Positions 35,217 through 46,732 of a stretch of DNA of 64,000 bases are shown here, piece by piece. The DNA lies in the NCBI RefSeq assembly GCF_000378445.1, contig NZ_KB899711.1, positions 27,219 through 91,218 on the forward strand, written 5' to 3'. This DNA comes from Deinococcus aquatilis DSM 23025 (lineage in GTDB: Bacteria; Deinococcota; Deinococci; Deinococcales; Deinococcaceae). Each line of letters begins with the position of its first letter. The first letter of the stretch is position 1. The position numbers were made by a program, and so were the translations under genes. The notes under the pieces are model-generated. The model was not told the origin of the DNA, made no database searches, and saw only the letters and a list, made by a program, of their open reading frames with translations.

Positions 35217-36925
35217 AGCGGACGCCTCGGCGCACCCAGGTTGGCTGACGCGGTGGGTGAGAGGTGCGGCGCAGGCAGACTGACCTGAAAGACTGTATGC
35301 CCGCCCCGCCGGGTATGTTTGATCTGCCCACCGAGCGCCTGTACCCGTCCCAGCACGCCTGCCAGTCCGTAGCCCCGGCCCTCTCCCTTGCTGCTCGCGC
35401 CCCGGGTAAACAGCCGGGTCGCCAGGCCCGCCGCGACGCCGGGGCCGCTGTCTTCTACCTCTATCTGTGCGCCCTCCGGGTCTTCTCCGATCAGGACCGT
35501 GACCGCGCCAGGTTGCCCGGCCAGCGCCTCGAATGCGTTTTCGGTGAGGTTGCCCACTGCCGTGACCAGCGTATCGGCGTGCCGCTCCCACAGGGCCGAG
35601 AGGTTGCTGCCCTCGGCCACCTGAAAATCAATGCCCAGTTCCTGCGCCCGCTCGCGTTTTCCGGCCAACAGGGCCACCAGCCGGGGCACCTGCACATCCC
35701 GCAGCAGTTGCCGGAACTGGGCACCCTGCTCGATTTCTGCGTTCAGTACCCGCAGCGCCTCTTCGGGGCGGCCCAGTTGCAGCAGCCCTGACAGCACGTG
35801 CAGGCGGTTCTGATACTCGTGCGTCTGGGCACGCAATACATCCACGAAGCCGCGTGCGTGCGTGAGTTCATCGGCCAGGGCCACCGCCTCGGCCCGGTCT
35901 CGGAAGCCTGCCACGAATCCGCCCGAATCGGTATTGGCTACGGCGGCGTGGGCTGGCCCCAGCGGTTCGATGTTGACCAGAATATGCTGACCGTTCAGCG
36001 TCAGTTCCAGGTTCTGTTGACGTGTCAGGGGCTGCTGCGCCGGGCGGGTGAGGGCGGCCAGTTCGGGCCAGCAATCGGCCAGAGGCGTGGGCGCCGGGTG
36101 TGTCCTTAACATCTCCGTTCCTAACATCTCGGCGGCGCGGTTGTTCACCAGCGTGACCCTGCCTGCCCCGTCCACGGCTATCACGCCTTCTCGCAGGGCG
36201 GCCAACACAGCCCGTTGCTGGCCCACCAGCGCAGCAATCTGTTCGGGTTCCAGATTCAGGATGTCGGCCCGCAGTCGCCGCGCCACCAACATCGCGCCCG
36301 CAGTGCCCAGCCCCAGCGCCAGCACGAACCACGGAGCCAGACTGACCAGTGCGCCCACCACCAGATGCCGCGCGGCGGGCATCAGGTAGCCTGTACTGAC
36401 CACCCCCACCACCTTGCCCGCCGCGTTCCTGACGGGCACCTTGCCGCGCACGCTGACGCCCAGGCTGCCCCGCGCCACGCTCACGATTTCGCGGCCCGCA
36501 AACGGCTCGATATTGTCTCCGCCTTCCATGGGCTGTCCCAGGCGGTCTGAACGCGGATGGGCCAGCCGAATGCCTGCGCGGTTGCCCACCACGATAAAAT
36601 CGGCCTCGGCCTGAGCGCGAATCTGGTTCACCTGACGGTTCAGCGCCGCGTTCTGCACCCCTGCCTCTGCCCCCTGAACCACGCTGGGCAGGCGCGACAC
36701 GATGCGGCTGGCCGTGATGGCTCTCTCCCCGATGCGCTCACGGGCCTCGCCGTACAGTTGCCACGTTTGCACCAGCACCAGGAGCGCGGTCATGGCGCAC
36801 AGCACCAGCAGATGCAGCCACACCAGACGCCCCTGAATGCCCTGCCGCCGCAAGAAAGCAGGTGGGCGGAACAGGGCAGGCAGCGGGGCAGCAGAAGACA
36901 GGGAGGTCAGCTTGGGCCGGGTCAC
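35213..36925 (-). CDS. Sensor histidine kinase, CitA/DcuS type
   Basis: A 570-residue membrane kinase. A first helix (about 30-52), an extracytoplasmic sensor domain (about 53-200, with [14 protein letters not shown] and [14 protein letters not shown], the CitA/DcuS ligand-domain signature), a second helix (about 205-230), a PAS domain (about 240-350) and a kinase domain follow. The H-box is THEYQNRLH (about residue 380), and the ATP-binding end has LTENAFEAL and [18 protein letters not shown] 36925 is used as start, with TAGAAT 14 bases upstream. It likely senses an extracellular C4 or tricarboxylate and drives the regulator downstream. Confidence 0.9.
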   Translation of the reverse strand: MTRPKLTSLSSAAPLPALFRPPAFLRRQGIQGRLVWLHLLVLCAMTALLVLVQTWQLYGEARERIGERAITASRIVSRLPSVVQGAEAGVQNAALNRQVNQIRAQAEADFIVVGNRAGIRLAHPRSDRLGQPMEGGDNIEPFAGREIVSVARGSLGVSVRGKVPVRNAAGKVVGVVSTGYLMPAARHLVVGALVSLAPWFVLALGLGTAGAMLVARRLRADILNLEPEQIAALVGQQRAVLAALREGVIAVDGAGRVTLVNNRAAEMLGTEMLRTHPAPTPLADCWPELAALTRPAQQPLTRQQNLELTLNGQHILVNIEPLGPAHAAVANTDSGGFVAGFRDRAEAVALADELTHARGFVDVLRAQTHEYQNRLHVLSGLLQLGRPEEALRVLNAEIEQGAQFRQLLRDVQVPRLVALLAGKRERAQELGIDFQVAEGSNLSALWERHADTLVTAVGNLTENAFEALAGQPGAVTVLIGEDPEGAQIEVEDSGPGVAAGLATRLFTRGASSKGEGRGYGLAGVLGRVQALGGQIKHTRRGGHTVFQVSLPAPHLSPTASANLGAPRRPL

Positions 36926-37040
36926 GGGGGATCAGGGTCATTCTAGGCGCGGCGGAACGCAGACACACTGCTTGCGTGCATTGTGTTCACGGTTGTGCAT
37001 TCTGGTCACCAAAAATACCGTGCTAGACGTATAAACCCCC

Positions 37041-37069
37041 TTGCACTCGTGGTGGTGTGAGCGTAGGGT
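37041..37069 (+). promoter_or_regulatory. Candidate promoter of tctCBA
   Basis: TTGCAC (37041-37046), 17 bases, TAGGGT (37064-37069). The -10 is weak, which would suit an activated promoter. GT- and CA-rich repeats around it (GTGGTGGTGTGAG, ACCACAACCAC) may hold the regulator site. GGAGG stands before the ATG at 37138. Confidence 0.5.
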
Positions 37070-37137
37070 GAACCACAACCACAATCTCACCTGCTCTGCC
37101 GCCCACTCTTGGTGCGGCCTGCCCCCGGAGGCACCCC

Positions 37138-38103
37138 ATGTCTATGAACTTCACGAAAAAAGCCGTCCTGACCCTGTCTGCGTTGCTGCTGGCCGCACCC
37201 GCCACACTTGCCCAGGGCCTCAACAACCTGCGGATCATGGCCCCCGCTGCCCCCGGCGGTGGCTGGGACCAGACCAGCCGCTCACTGCAAAGCGTGCTGC
37301 AAGACGAAGGCGTCGTGAAGCCCGTGCAGGTGTTCAATGTTCCTGGCGCGGGCGGCACCATCGGACTGGCGCAGTTGTACAACGCCAAGGGCGACGGCAA
37401 CCTGCTGATGACGATGGGCCTCGTGATGGTGGGCGCGATCCAGACCAACAACTCCAAAGTTGACCTGAGCCGCGTGACCCCGATTGCCCGCCTGACCGGG
37501 GAATACGAGGTGATCGTGGTGCCGACCAGCAGCCCCTACAAGAACACCGCCGATCTGGTGGCCGCATGGAAGGCCAACCCTGGCGCAGTGGCCTTTGCGG
37601 GCGGCAGCGCGGGCGGTACTGACCATATGCTGGTGGGATTGCTGGCGCGTGCGGCGGGCGTAGACCCCAAAAAGATGAACTACGTGCCCTTCAGCGGCGG
37701 CGGTGAAACCCTGGCGGCCCTGCTGGGCAATCAGGTGGCGGCGGGCGTGGCCGGATACGGCGAATTCGAGGCCCAGATCAAGGCCGGAAAACTGCGGGCC
37801 ATCGGCATCAGCGCCCCCAAACCCCAGCCCGGAATTGCTGTACCCACCCTGAAATCACAGGGCTACAACGTCGATCTTGCCAACTGGCGCGGCATCGTGG
37901 CTCCTCCCGGCATCAGCGCCAGCGAGAAAGCCACCCTGGTCGCTGCGCTGGACAAGATGCACAAGACCAAAGCCTGGAAAGACACGCTGAAAACTCGTAA
38001 CTGGACAGATCTGTACATGAGCGGCAGCAAGTTCGACGTGTTCCTGAAACTGGAAGCGGTGCGGACCAAGGGCATCCTGCAAGACATCGGCCTCGTCAAG
38101 TAA
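37138..38103 (+). CDS. tctC: Tripartite tricarboxylate transporter substrate-binding protein
   Basis: A 321-residue exported binding protein of the TctC/Bug family. Signal peptide residues 1-26 ([15 protein letters not shown]); mature part begins [20 protein letters not shown], the conserved PGGGWD pocket of the family. [20 protein letters not shown] and [19 protein letters not shown] are typical. It binds a carboxylate for TctAB. GGAGG lies upstream of ATG 37138. A hairpin separates it from tctB, which should allow more of it to be made than of the membrane parts. Confidence 0.93.
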   Translation: MSMNFTKKAVLTLSALLLAAPATLAQGLNNLRIMAPAAPGGGWDQTSRSLQSVLQDEGVVKPVQVFNVPGAGGTIGLAQLYNAKGDGNLLMTMGLVMVGAIQTNNSKVDLSRVTPIARLTGEYEVIVVPTSSPYKNTADLVAAWKANPGAVAFAGGSAGGTDHMLVGLLARAAGVDPKKMNYVPFSGGGETLAALLGNQVAAGVAGYGEFEAQIKAGKLRAIGISAPKPQPGIAVPTLKSQGYNVDLANWRGIVAPPGISASEKATLVAALDKMHKTKAWKDTLKTRNWTDLYMSGSKFDVFLKLEAVRTKGILQDIGLVK

Positions 38104-38143
38104 GTCTCGTCAAGTCAGTCCCGTGAAGTAAGCCGGAAGTTGT

Positions 38144-38185
38144 GGGGCGAAGTGGAAGCACGCAGGCCACTTCGCCCCTGCTTTA
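38144..38185 (+). terminator. Hairpin between tctC and tctB, probable attenuator
   Basis: A 12-bp perfect stem GGGGCGAAGTGG/CCACTTCGCCCC (38144-38155, 38167-38178) with an 11-nt loop is followed by TGCTTTATTG. tctB starts 90 bases further on without a visible promoter. Confidence 0.68.
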
Positions 38186-38273
38186 TTGCCTTTATTGAAG
38201 CAAACGACTTGATCTTCCTTTCCTCTCGACGGGTTCACCTTTCACCTCAAGCCCCACTTCTCCAGAGGTTTCC

Positions 38274-38800
38274 ATGCCTGATCCTGTACCACACTCCGCT
38301 GCTGTTCCTTCTTCCCGCCCCTCTATCAGCATTCCTGATCTGTTGGTGGCCCTCGGCGTGGTGCTGCTGGGCCTGCTGCTGCTCATCGGCTCCAACCAGA
38401 TTGCCACCTCGGGCATGAATACCGTGGTGGGGCCGAAAGTCTTCCCCCTCATTGTCAGTGTGGGTACGCTGGGGCTGGGCGTTCTGCTGACCATCGGGGT
38501 GTTGCGGGGCCACCGCGCCGAGCCTGCCACCGAGGAAGACACCGACCCCAACGCGCCTGTGAATCTGGCGTCTCCGGGCCTGATTCTGGGCGGTTTCCTG
38601 CTGGGCACGCTGCTGCTGCAACCGCTGGGCTTCGTGTTCGGCACGGCCATCATGTACTTCACGGTGGCTTACGCCTTCGGTGAGCGGCGCTACGGCCTGA
38701 TCGCGGGCGTGGCGCTGGTGGTTGCCCTGATTACCTACCTGTTGTTTACGCGTGGGCTGGGCCTGACCCTTCCTGCGGGCATCCTGAAGGGCATTCTCTG

Positions 38801-38801
<1 letters not shown>
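38274..38801 (+). CDS. tctB: Tripartite tricarboxylate transporter small membrane subunit
   Basis: A 175-residue TctB-family protein with four helices (about residues 17-37, 45-67, 97-118 and 125-155). [20 protein letters not shown] and the [17 protein letters not shown] region follow the family pattern. It is the small subunit that works with TctA, driven by an ion gradient. Its TGA overlaps the tctA ATG (38799-38803), so translation is coupled. Confidence 0.9.
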
Positions 38802-40281
<1,480 letters not shown>

Positions 40282-40297
<16 letters not shown>

Positions 40298-40457
40298 TGG
40301 GTCGGGGCCAGTGCGCCTGCGGTGTCGGCCCTGAGCATGTAAAACTTCGTTTCTTTTCAAACATGAGGGGGAAGGGTTGCCGTAAGCGCACCCTTCCCCC
40401 ATCTTTTAATCTTTATCTTTTGACCTTCCCACTCACCACTGACCACTTACCACTCAC
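40282..40457. repeat. Intergenic inverted repeat after tctA
   Basis: GTGGTGAGTGGTTAGTGG at 40283-40300 and CCCACTCACCACTGACCACTTACCAC at 40428-40453 are complementary arms of the same family as the repeat at 6019. They flank the terminator at 40367. Confidence 0.6.
40367..40407 (+). terminator. Intrinsic terminator of tctCBA
   Basis: GGGGGAAGGGT/ACCCTTCCCCC, 11 bp (40367-40377 and 40390-40400), followed by ATCTTTTAATCTTT. Confidence 0.82.
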
Positions 40458-40461
40458 GTTT

Positions 40462-41171
40462 TTAGCTGCTCACCACCCCATCCCGCACCCGCAGCGTATG
40501 ATCTGCCAGCGCCGCCACGTCGCGGTCGTGGGTGATCAGAACCACTGTGCGGCCTCCCTGCGCCTGCGTGGTCAGCAGTTCCAGCACCTTTTCGCCCGTG
40601 CGGGTGTCCAGATTTCCGGTGGGTTCGTCGGCCAACAAAACGGCGGGGTCGCAGGCCAGCGCACGGGCAATCGCCACCCGCTGGGCCTCGCCGCCCGACA
40701 ACTGGCCCGGAAGGTGCGTGGCGCGGCTGCCGAGGCCCACGCGTTCCAGCAGTTCGCGGGCGCGGTCACGGCGTTCACGGGGCTTCATGCCCGAGAGGGT
40801 CAGCGGAAATTCCACGTTCTCCAGCGCCGAAAGGATGGTCACGAGGTTGTGGTTCTGGAACACGAAGCCGTAATGCTTGAGTCTGAAGTCGGCGCGGCCC
40901 GCTTCCGAGAGGCTGTGCAGATCGGTGCCGCCCACCACCACCCGCCCGGAACTGGGGGTATCGAAGCCCGCCAGCAGATTCAGCAGGGTGCTTTTGCCGC
41001 TGCCGCTTGGCCCCACCACGGCGGTCATGCCCTGCGGAAACGTGTGGGTAAAGGGCGCAAGGGCCGTGACCGATTCTTCCCCGCTGGGATAGATGCGGGA
41101 CAGATCCTGGGTCACGAGTGCGGGGCGGCTGGCGTCGGGGGCCACCTTCTGGGCCACAACAACGGGCGAGG

Positions 41172-41175
<4 letters not shown>
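40462..41175 (-). CDS. ABC transporter ATP-binding protein (LolD/MacB type)
   Basis: A 237-residue ATPase with Walker [19 protein letters not shown] (about residue 54), signature [16 protein letters not shown] and Walker [13 protein letters not shown], the wording of the LolD/MacB/FtsE class. It pairs with the FtsX-like permease, whose end it overlaps as ATGA at 41172-41175. Such pairs export or extract envelope lipids, peptides or drugs; the substrate is unknown. A 30-residue N-terminal extension precedes the usual start of the domain. Confidence 0.88.
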
Positions 41176-42335
<1,160 letters not shown>

Positions 42336-42342
42336 GAGACGT

Positions 42343-42348
42343 AAGGTA
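42343..42348 (-). promoter_or_regulatory. -10 box TACCTT, leaderless start of the FtsX-like gene
   Basis: On the minus strand TACCTT (42348-42343) is followed by seven bases and the ATG at 42335. Confidence 0.55.
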
Positions 42349-42421
42349 CGCCGAAACCGCAGGACAAAAGACGGGAAGTGTTGCGGAGTGGGGGAGGGAG
42401 GGGGAACACGGTCGCGTGTAG

Positions 42422-42523
42422 ACCCCCCAGTCGGCTTCGCCGCCAGCCCCCCTTAAAGGGGAGCACAAAAAATGTGGTGTCCCCACCTCTAAGGGGGGGC
42501 GTTGCGCTAGCAACGGGGGGGTT
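42422..42523. repeat. G/C-tract repeat upstream of the DUF4127 gene
   Basis: CCCCCCAGTCGGCTTCGCCG to CCCCTTAAAGGGGAG, then CTAAGGGGGGGCGTTGCG and GCAACGGGGGGG. The same two units in different order lie at 43977-44155, so the DUF4127 gene is bracketed. Confidence 0.65.
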
Positions 42524-42579
42524 CATCCACAGCCTCAGCAGACTTCTCTCCCTTCTCATCTTTCCTACCGCCCGCCCTC

Positions 42580-42585
42580 TAGCCT
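42580..42585 (+). promoter_or_regulatory. -10 box TAGCCT, leaderless start of the DUF4127 gene
   Basis: TAGCCT followed by seven bases (GAAGTCC) and the ATG at 42593. Confidence 0.55.
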
Positions 42586-42592
42586 GAAGTCC

Positions 42593-43876
42593 ATGTTCAA
42601 GCCTGCCTTCTTTCTGTCCTTACTCTCTGCGGGCCTGCTCAATGCGGGCGCACAGACCTTCATTCCACTGGATTCCCGGCCTGCCACACGGGTGCTGCCT
42701 GCCCTGATCGCGGGCCTGCATGGGCGTGAGGTGCAGGTTGTGCCTGCCGAGTTGCTGGGCAATGCCACACGCGGGGCAGACCCGGCGGCGCTGACAGCTT
42801 GGCTGGAGGCTCAACCCGTCAGCGGGCCTTTACTGGTGGCGCTGGACGCACTGGCTTACGGCGGCCTCGTGCAGTCGCGCACCAGCCCCCTGACCACCGA
42901 TGAGGCGCTGGCGCGGCTGGCCCCCCTGCGAGACTGGAAAACGCGCACCGGGCAGCCTATTTACGCCTTCATCACCCTGCCGCGTACCCCGGACGCCACC
43001 AACCGGGCACGCAATCTGGAAGTGACGCGCCGGATGCTGGATTGGGCGCGGGAAGGGGTATTTGCTGAACTGCACATCGCCTGGGACGACGCCCTCCCCG
43101 GCAGTCCTGCTCCAGCCGAGGGCGCGGCGCTGGCCCAGAATGCCCCGGCCAACGTGCGCGTATATCCGGGGGCCGACGAGGTGCTGTCGATGCTGGCGGC
43201 CCGCGCCTTGGCCCCTGCCTCCAAAACAGTAAGAGTGGAATACAGCGACCCCAAGGCGGCAGAAGCAGTGATCCGCTATGAGGGCATTCCGCTCACCCAG
43301 AGCGCCCGCAACCACGCCGAGGCCAGTGGCTACAGCGTGGTTCCATTCGGAACAAGCACTGGTGGCCCCGCCGACCTGACCCTGTACGTGTTCAATGGGG
43401 GAGACCCCCGCCGCGCCGCCGTGCGAATCAGCGCCCTGCTGCGGGCTGGCCCGGTGGCGGTGGCCGATGTGGAAAAGGTGAATCTGGGCAATACGCGCCT
43501 GTGGTCGGATCTGGCCGTATTGCGCCGCCCCGCCAACCTGCGCTCGCTGGCGGCGTGGGGCACCCCCGGCAACAATCTGGGCACGGCGCTGGCCCATGCC
43601 AAGCTGACCCTGGGCGGTGTGGACGCGGTGCGCCAGGACGCGCTGCTGGCCCGTGAATACGCCAACGACATCATCTACAGCGCTGACTTGCGGGCCGCCC
43701 TCCGCAAAGCGGTTCCCGAAGATCAACTGAACACGCCTCAAGGTCAGGCCGCGCTGCTGAAGCTGGCCGCCAACTATTTCCCGCTGCGTCTGGGCCAAAC
43801 CTACACCCTCAGCGACGCCGAATTGCCGTGGGGCCGCAGCTTCGAGTGGAATTTTGATCTGAAGGGCGGGTGGTGA
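42593..43876 (+). CDS. DUF4127-family secreted protein
   Basis: A 427-residue exported protein with a signal peptide ([20 protein letters not shown]). The mature start [20 protein letters not shown] is the signature of DUF4127 (FIPLDxRPxxxxxP), and [20 protein letters not shown] with [14 protein letters not shown] also fit. The family has no established function; some relatives sit near sugar or polysaccharide genes. The start is set by the leaderless promoter. Repeats of the same family flank the gene on both sides. Confidence 0.82.
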   Translation: MFKPAFFLSLLSAGLLNAGAQTFIPLDSRPATRVLPALIAGLHGREVQVVPAELLGNATRGADPAALTAWLEAQPVSGPLLVALDALAYGGLVQSRTSPLTTDEALARLAPLRDWKTRTGQPIYAFITLPRTPDATNRARNLEVTRRMLDWAREGVFAELHIAWDDALPGSPAPAEGAALAQNAPANVRVYPGADEVLSMLAARALAPASKTVRVEYSDPKAAEAVIRYEGIPLTQSARNHAEASGYSVVPFGTSTGGPADLTLYVFNGGDPRRAAVRISALLRAGPVAVADVEKVNLGNTRLWSDLAVLRRPANLRSLAAWGTPGNNLGTALAHAKLTLGGVDAVRQDALLAREYANDIIYSADLRAALRKAVPEDQLNTPQGQAALLKLAANYFPLRLGQTYTLSDAELPWGRSFEWNFDLKGGW

Positions 43877-43976
43877 GGCGTGGGCTGTGGGAACAGCGTG
43901 GGGGCCGAGAAATTTTAGTTGCGATGGGGTACGTCAAGTTCTGAACTGCTGGAGTCAGTACAGGGTTTCAAAAGTG

Positions 43977-44155
43977 CCCTTGTCCTCCCCTTTAAGGGGG
44001 GGCGTTGCGTCAGCAACGGGGGGGTTCACCTTCCAAGCCAGATCACGCTTCCGCCTAAACCCCCCAGTCTGCTTCGCAGCCAGCCCCCCTCAAAGGGGAG
44101 CGCAAGAGATGGTGTACTCCCCTCAAGAGGGAATTGCGCCAGCAACTTGGGGTTC
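43977..44155. repeat. G/C-tract repeat cluster downstream of the DUF4127 gene
   Basis: Three units: CCTTTAAGGGGGGGCGTTGCG with GCAACGGGGGGGTTCACC (43986-44030), CCCCCCAGTCTGCTTCGCAG to CTCAAAGGGGAG (about 44060-44100), and a diverged unit CCCTCAAGAGGGAATTGCG with AGCAACTTGGGGTTCA (44119-44156). They match the copy at 42422. Confidence 0.65.
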
Positions 44156-44186
44156 ACACGTCAAGTGTTCCCGGCCCAGTCCAGCG

Positions 44187-45077
<891 letters not shown>

Positions 45078-45090
45078 GCGTTTTTGGCCC

Positions 45091-45948
45091 TTAGGCGTTG
45101 CGCCTGCGCCACACCAGCACCGTTGCCAGGGTGGTCAGGAGCAGGCCCGCGCCCCCCACTGCGGCCAGAAGCAGCGTGCGGCTGTCGCGGGTTTCTCCCA
45201 CCGGAGCCAGCGTATCCAGTGTGTACACCGCCGTATCGTCGGAGGCGGCCAGCACGTCTACCGGAGCAGGCGCACTGGCGCGGCTGGCCTGAAGTGCCGA
45301 GGAATCTGCCCCGGTGGTTGGCCGCAAAATGCCGTCGCTGCTGAGAGGCGAATACACGCTGTTGGTGACCCAGTAGGCGTACTGGCCCGGCGGAATGGCC
45401 GCATCGATCACCAGATTGGTGCCTTCTATCCGCACGCTCGGGGCCGCCATCGGCACAGGTTTCTGGTTGAGGCTGGCGGCTGTTCCGCCCTGTTCAGTGG
45501 GCAGACCTTCAAGCGTCGCCCCGGCCCCGGTCACGCGCACATGGTATTGCCAGCCGCCCGCGCCGCGCACGTTCAGGCCCAGATTGCCCAGCGTGCGTAC
45601 CGTGCCCAACGGGGATTTTACAAAAATGTCGGTCACGCCTGCCGAGAAGCCCGAGGGCAGGCCCCACGGATTTTCGATGCGTCCCAGCCCCACCGTAAAG
45701 CGCATTCCCGTGGAAGAGTTGGTGGTGCCCTGAAGCAGCGGCAGGGGGGTCTTGGCCGCCTTGCCCAGTGCTTCGGCCCGGAATTCGCGCAGGTCGAGGG
45801 CGTCGGCGCTGATGGCGGGCCGGGTGGGCAGCACGTAGCCGCCGTCGCCGCGAGCATCGCCCGCCGGGTCGGGGTAGGAGAACAGGGCAGCGAACAGCAT
45901 CGGCACAGACAGCATGGGTGCAGAGAGAAGGGACACGGGCAACAGCAC
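45091..45948 (-). CDS. Glucodextranase-C-domain-like membrane-anchored protein
   Basis: A 285-residue exported protein: N-terminal signal ([20 protein letters not shown]), a beta-rich domain, and a C-terminal helix (about 262-280, [22 protein letters not shown]) followed by RRRNA as a membrane anchor. [20 protein letters not shown] and the later [20 protein letters not shown] resemble the C-terminal binding domain of glucodextranase and related glycan proteins. GTG 45948 is set by TATACT seven bases upstream on the minus strand. It might bind carbohydrate at the cell surface; this is inferred from domain resemblance only. Confidence 0.75.
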   Translation of the reverse strand: MLLPVSLLSAPMLSVPMLFAALFSYPDPAGDARGDGGYVLPTRPAISADALDLREFRAEALGKAAKTPLPLLQGTTNSSTGMRFTVGLGRIENPWGLPSGFSAGVTDIFVKSPLGTVRTLGNLGLNVRGAGGWQYHVRVTGAGATLEGLPTEQGGTAASLNQKPVPMAAPSVRIEGTNLVIDAAIPPGQYAYWVTNSVYSPLSSDGILRPTTGADSSALQASRASAPAPVDVLAASDDTAVYTLDTLAPVGETRDSRTLLLAAVGGAGLLLTTLATVLVWRRRNA

Positions 45949-46282
45949 GCCCGCAAGTATAGGTCAGGGCTCAGTCAGGAACAGGTGATGTGGCTGAGCT
46001 TGGTCCTGTCCTGTTACGGCTTCCTGTTCCCGGTTCCTGTTTGCCCCAGCCATCACCGGGTCATCACTGGGAATCTGAAAAGGTCAACGCGGCGTTGTCG
46101 GCGAAATGCCCCCGAGCGCAGAGGCAGAAGTTCCTGGTGGGCTGATCGGCTAGACCAGGATCCCCCGGTTTTCATGGCCGCCAGTCCGTCTCCTGTGGGC
46201 CTTGCCCAGTCTTTTGATCGGCCACGGCTCCGAATGTAAAGTCACGGTCAGCTTGCCCGCATTTGTTCCACAAAACGCGGCT
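45949..46282. other. Stretch without recognised gene
   Basis: No supported ORF. Apart from the promoter for the minus-strand gene at its left end, there are imperfect copies of TTCCTGTTCC-like words around 46020-46050. No other function is seen. Confidence 0.4.
45956..45961 (-). promoter_or_regulatory. -10 box TATACT, leaderless GTG start
   Basis: On the minus strand TATACT (45961-45956), seven bases, then GTG at 45948. Confidence 0.65.
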
Positions 46283-46288
46283 TACACT
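46283..46288 (+). promoter_or_regulatory. -10 box TACACT before the 38-residue ORF
   Basis: TACACT followed by six bases and GTG at 46295. Confidence 0.5.
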
Positions 46289-46294
46289 GGGGGA

Positions 46295-46411
46295 GTGAAG
46301 GGCTTACGCGAGTTCATCGACTGGTTGCGCGAAACGCTGAAGGGCGCTGTCCAGCCTCCCCGCCAGCTGCAACCGGTCCCGATTCCCGTGCGCGTCCGCG
46401 AACGCCGCTGA
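46295..46411 (+). CDS. Small basic 38-residue protein
   Basis: GTG start, reading VKGLREFIDWLRETLKGAVQ then a proline-rich basic tail ending PVRVRERR. The first half can form an amphipathic helix. Support for real coding: a -10 box at leaderless spacing directly before it and a terminator hairpin (46460) shortly after, making a complete transcription unit. The frame opens further upstream but that part has no signal. No family is recognised. Confidence 0.5.
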   Translation: MKGLREFIDWLRETLKGAVQPPRQLQPVPIPVRVRERR

Positions 46412-46459
46412 GGATCATCTCCCTCACTTCTCTCTGGTCGATCCCAAACCGAATCTGAG

Positions 46460-46485
46460 GCGCTTACTTGCGGGTAGGCGCTTTT
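46460..46485 (+). terminator. Hairpin terminator after the 38-residue ORF
   Basis: GCGCTTAC/GTAGGCGC, 8 bp with one G-T pair (46460-46467 and 46474-46481), loop TTGCGG, then TTTTGCT. Confidence 0.55.
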
Positions 46486-46506
46486 GCTGTGTGGCAGCGA
46501 CGGGCT

Positions 46507-46676
46507 GATACGGCAACTGCATGGAATCTCAAAAACGGTGGGGTTCTATACGCCTTGCCAAGCCGTTATGCAGAGCTGTTCCAGAGAGGGGCGTCTCTGA
46601 GGAGAACGGACGCGCAGCCGGGGCCGTGTCTCGGGGAAAAGGCCGGGTGTGCGGTCATGAAGCGGAGTCTGTATAA
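46507..46676. repeat. Dispersed repeat (copy D), diverged
   Basis: Begins GATACGG and contains GGTGGGGTTCTATACGCC and TTATGCAGAGCTGTTCCAGAGAGG, matching the order of units in copy B at 20312. The right end AGTCTGTAT is an imperfect complement of the left. It lies directly upstream of the rel gene promoter. Confidence 0.45.
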
Positions 46677-46719
46677 CCTCCGCGTGACGCGGCTTCCCGT
46701 GTGTAGGCCACCGCCGCGC

Positions 46720-46725
46720 TATGCT
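46720..46725 (+). promoter_or_regulatory. -10 box TATGCT, leaderless start of rel
   Basis: TATGCT, seven bases (GCCCCGC), GTG at 46733, in frame with the RelA/SpoT protein. This chooses GTG 46733 over the ATG at 46721, which lies inside the -10. Confidence 0.65.
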
Positions 46726-46732
46726 GCCCCGC

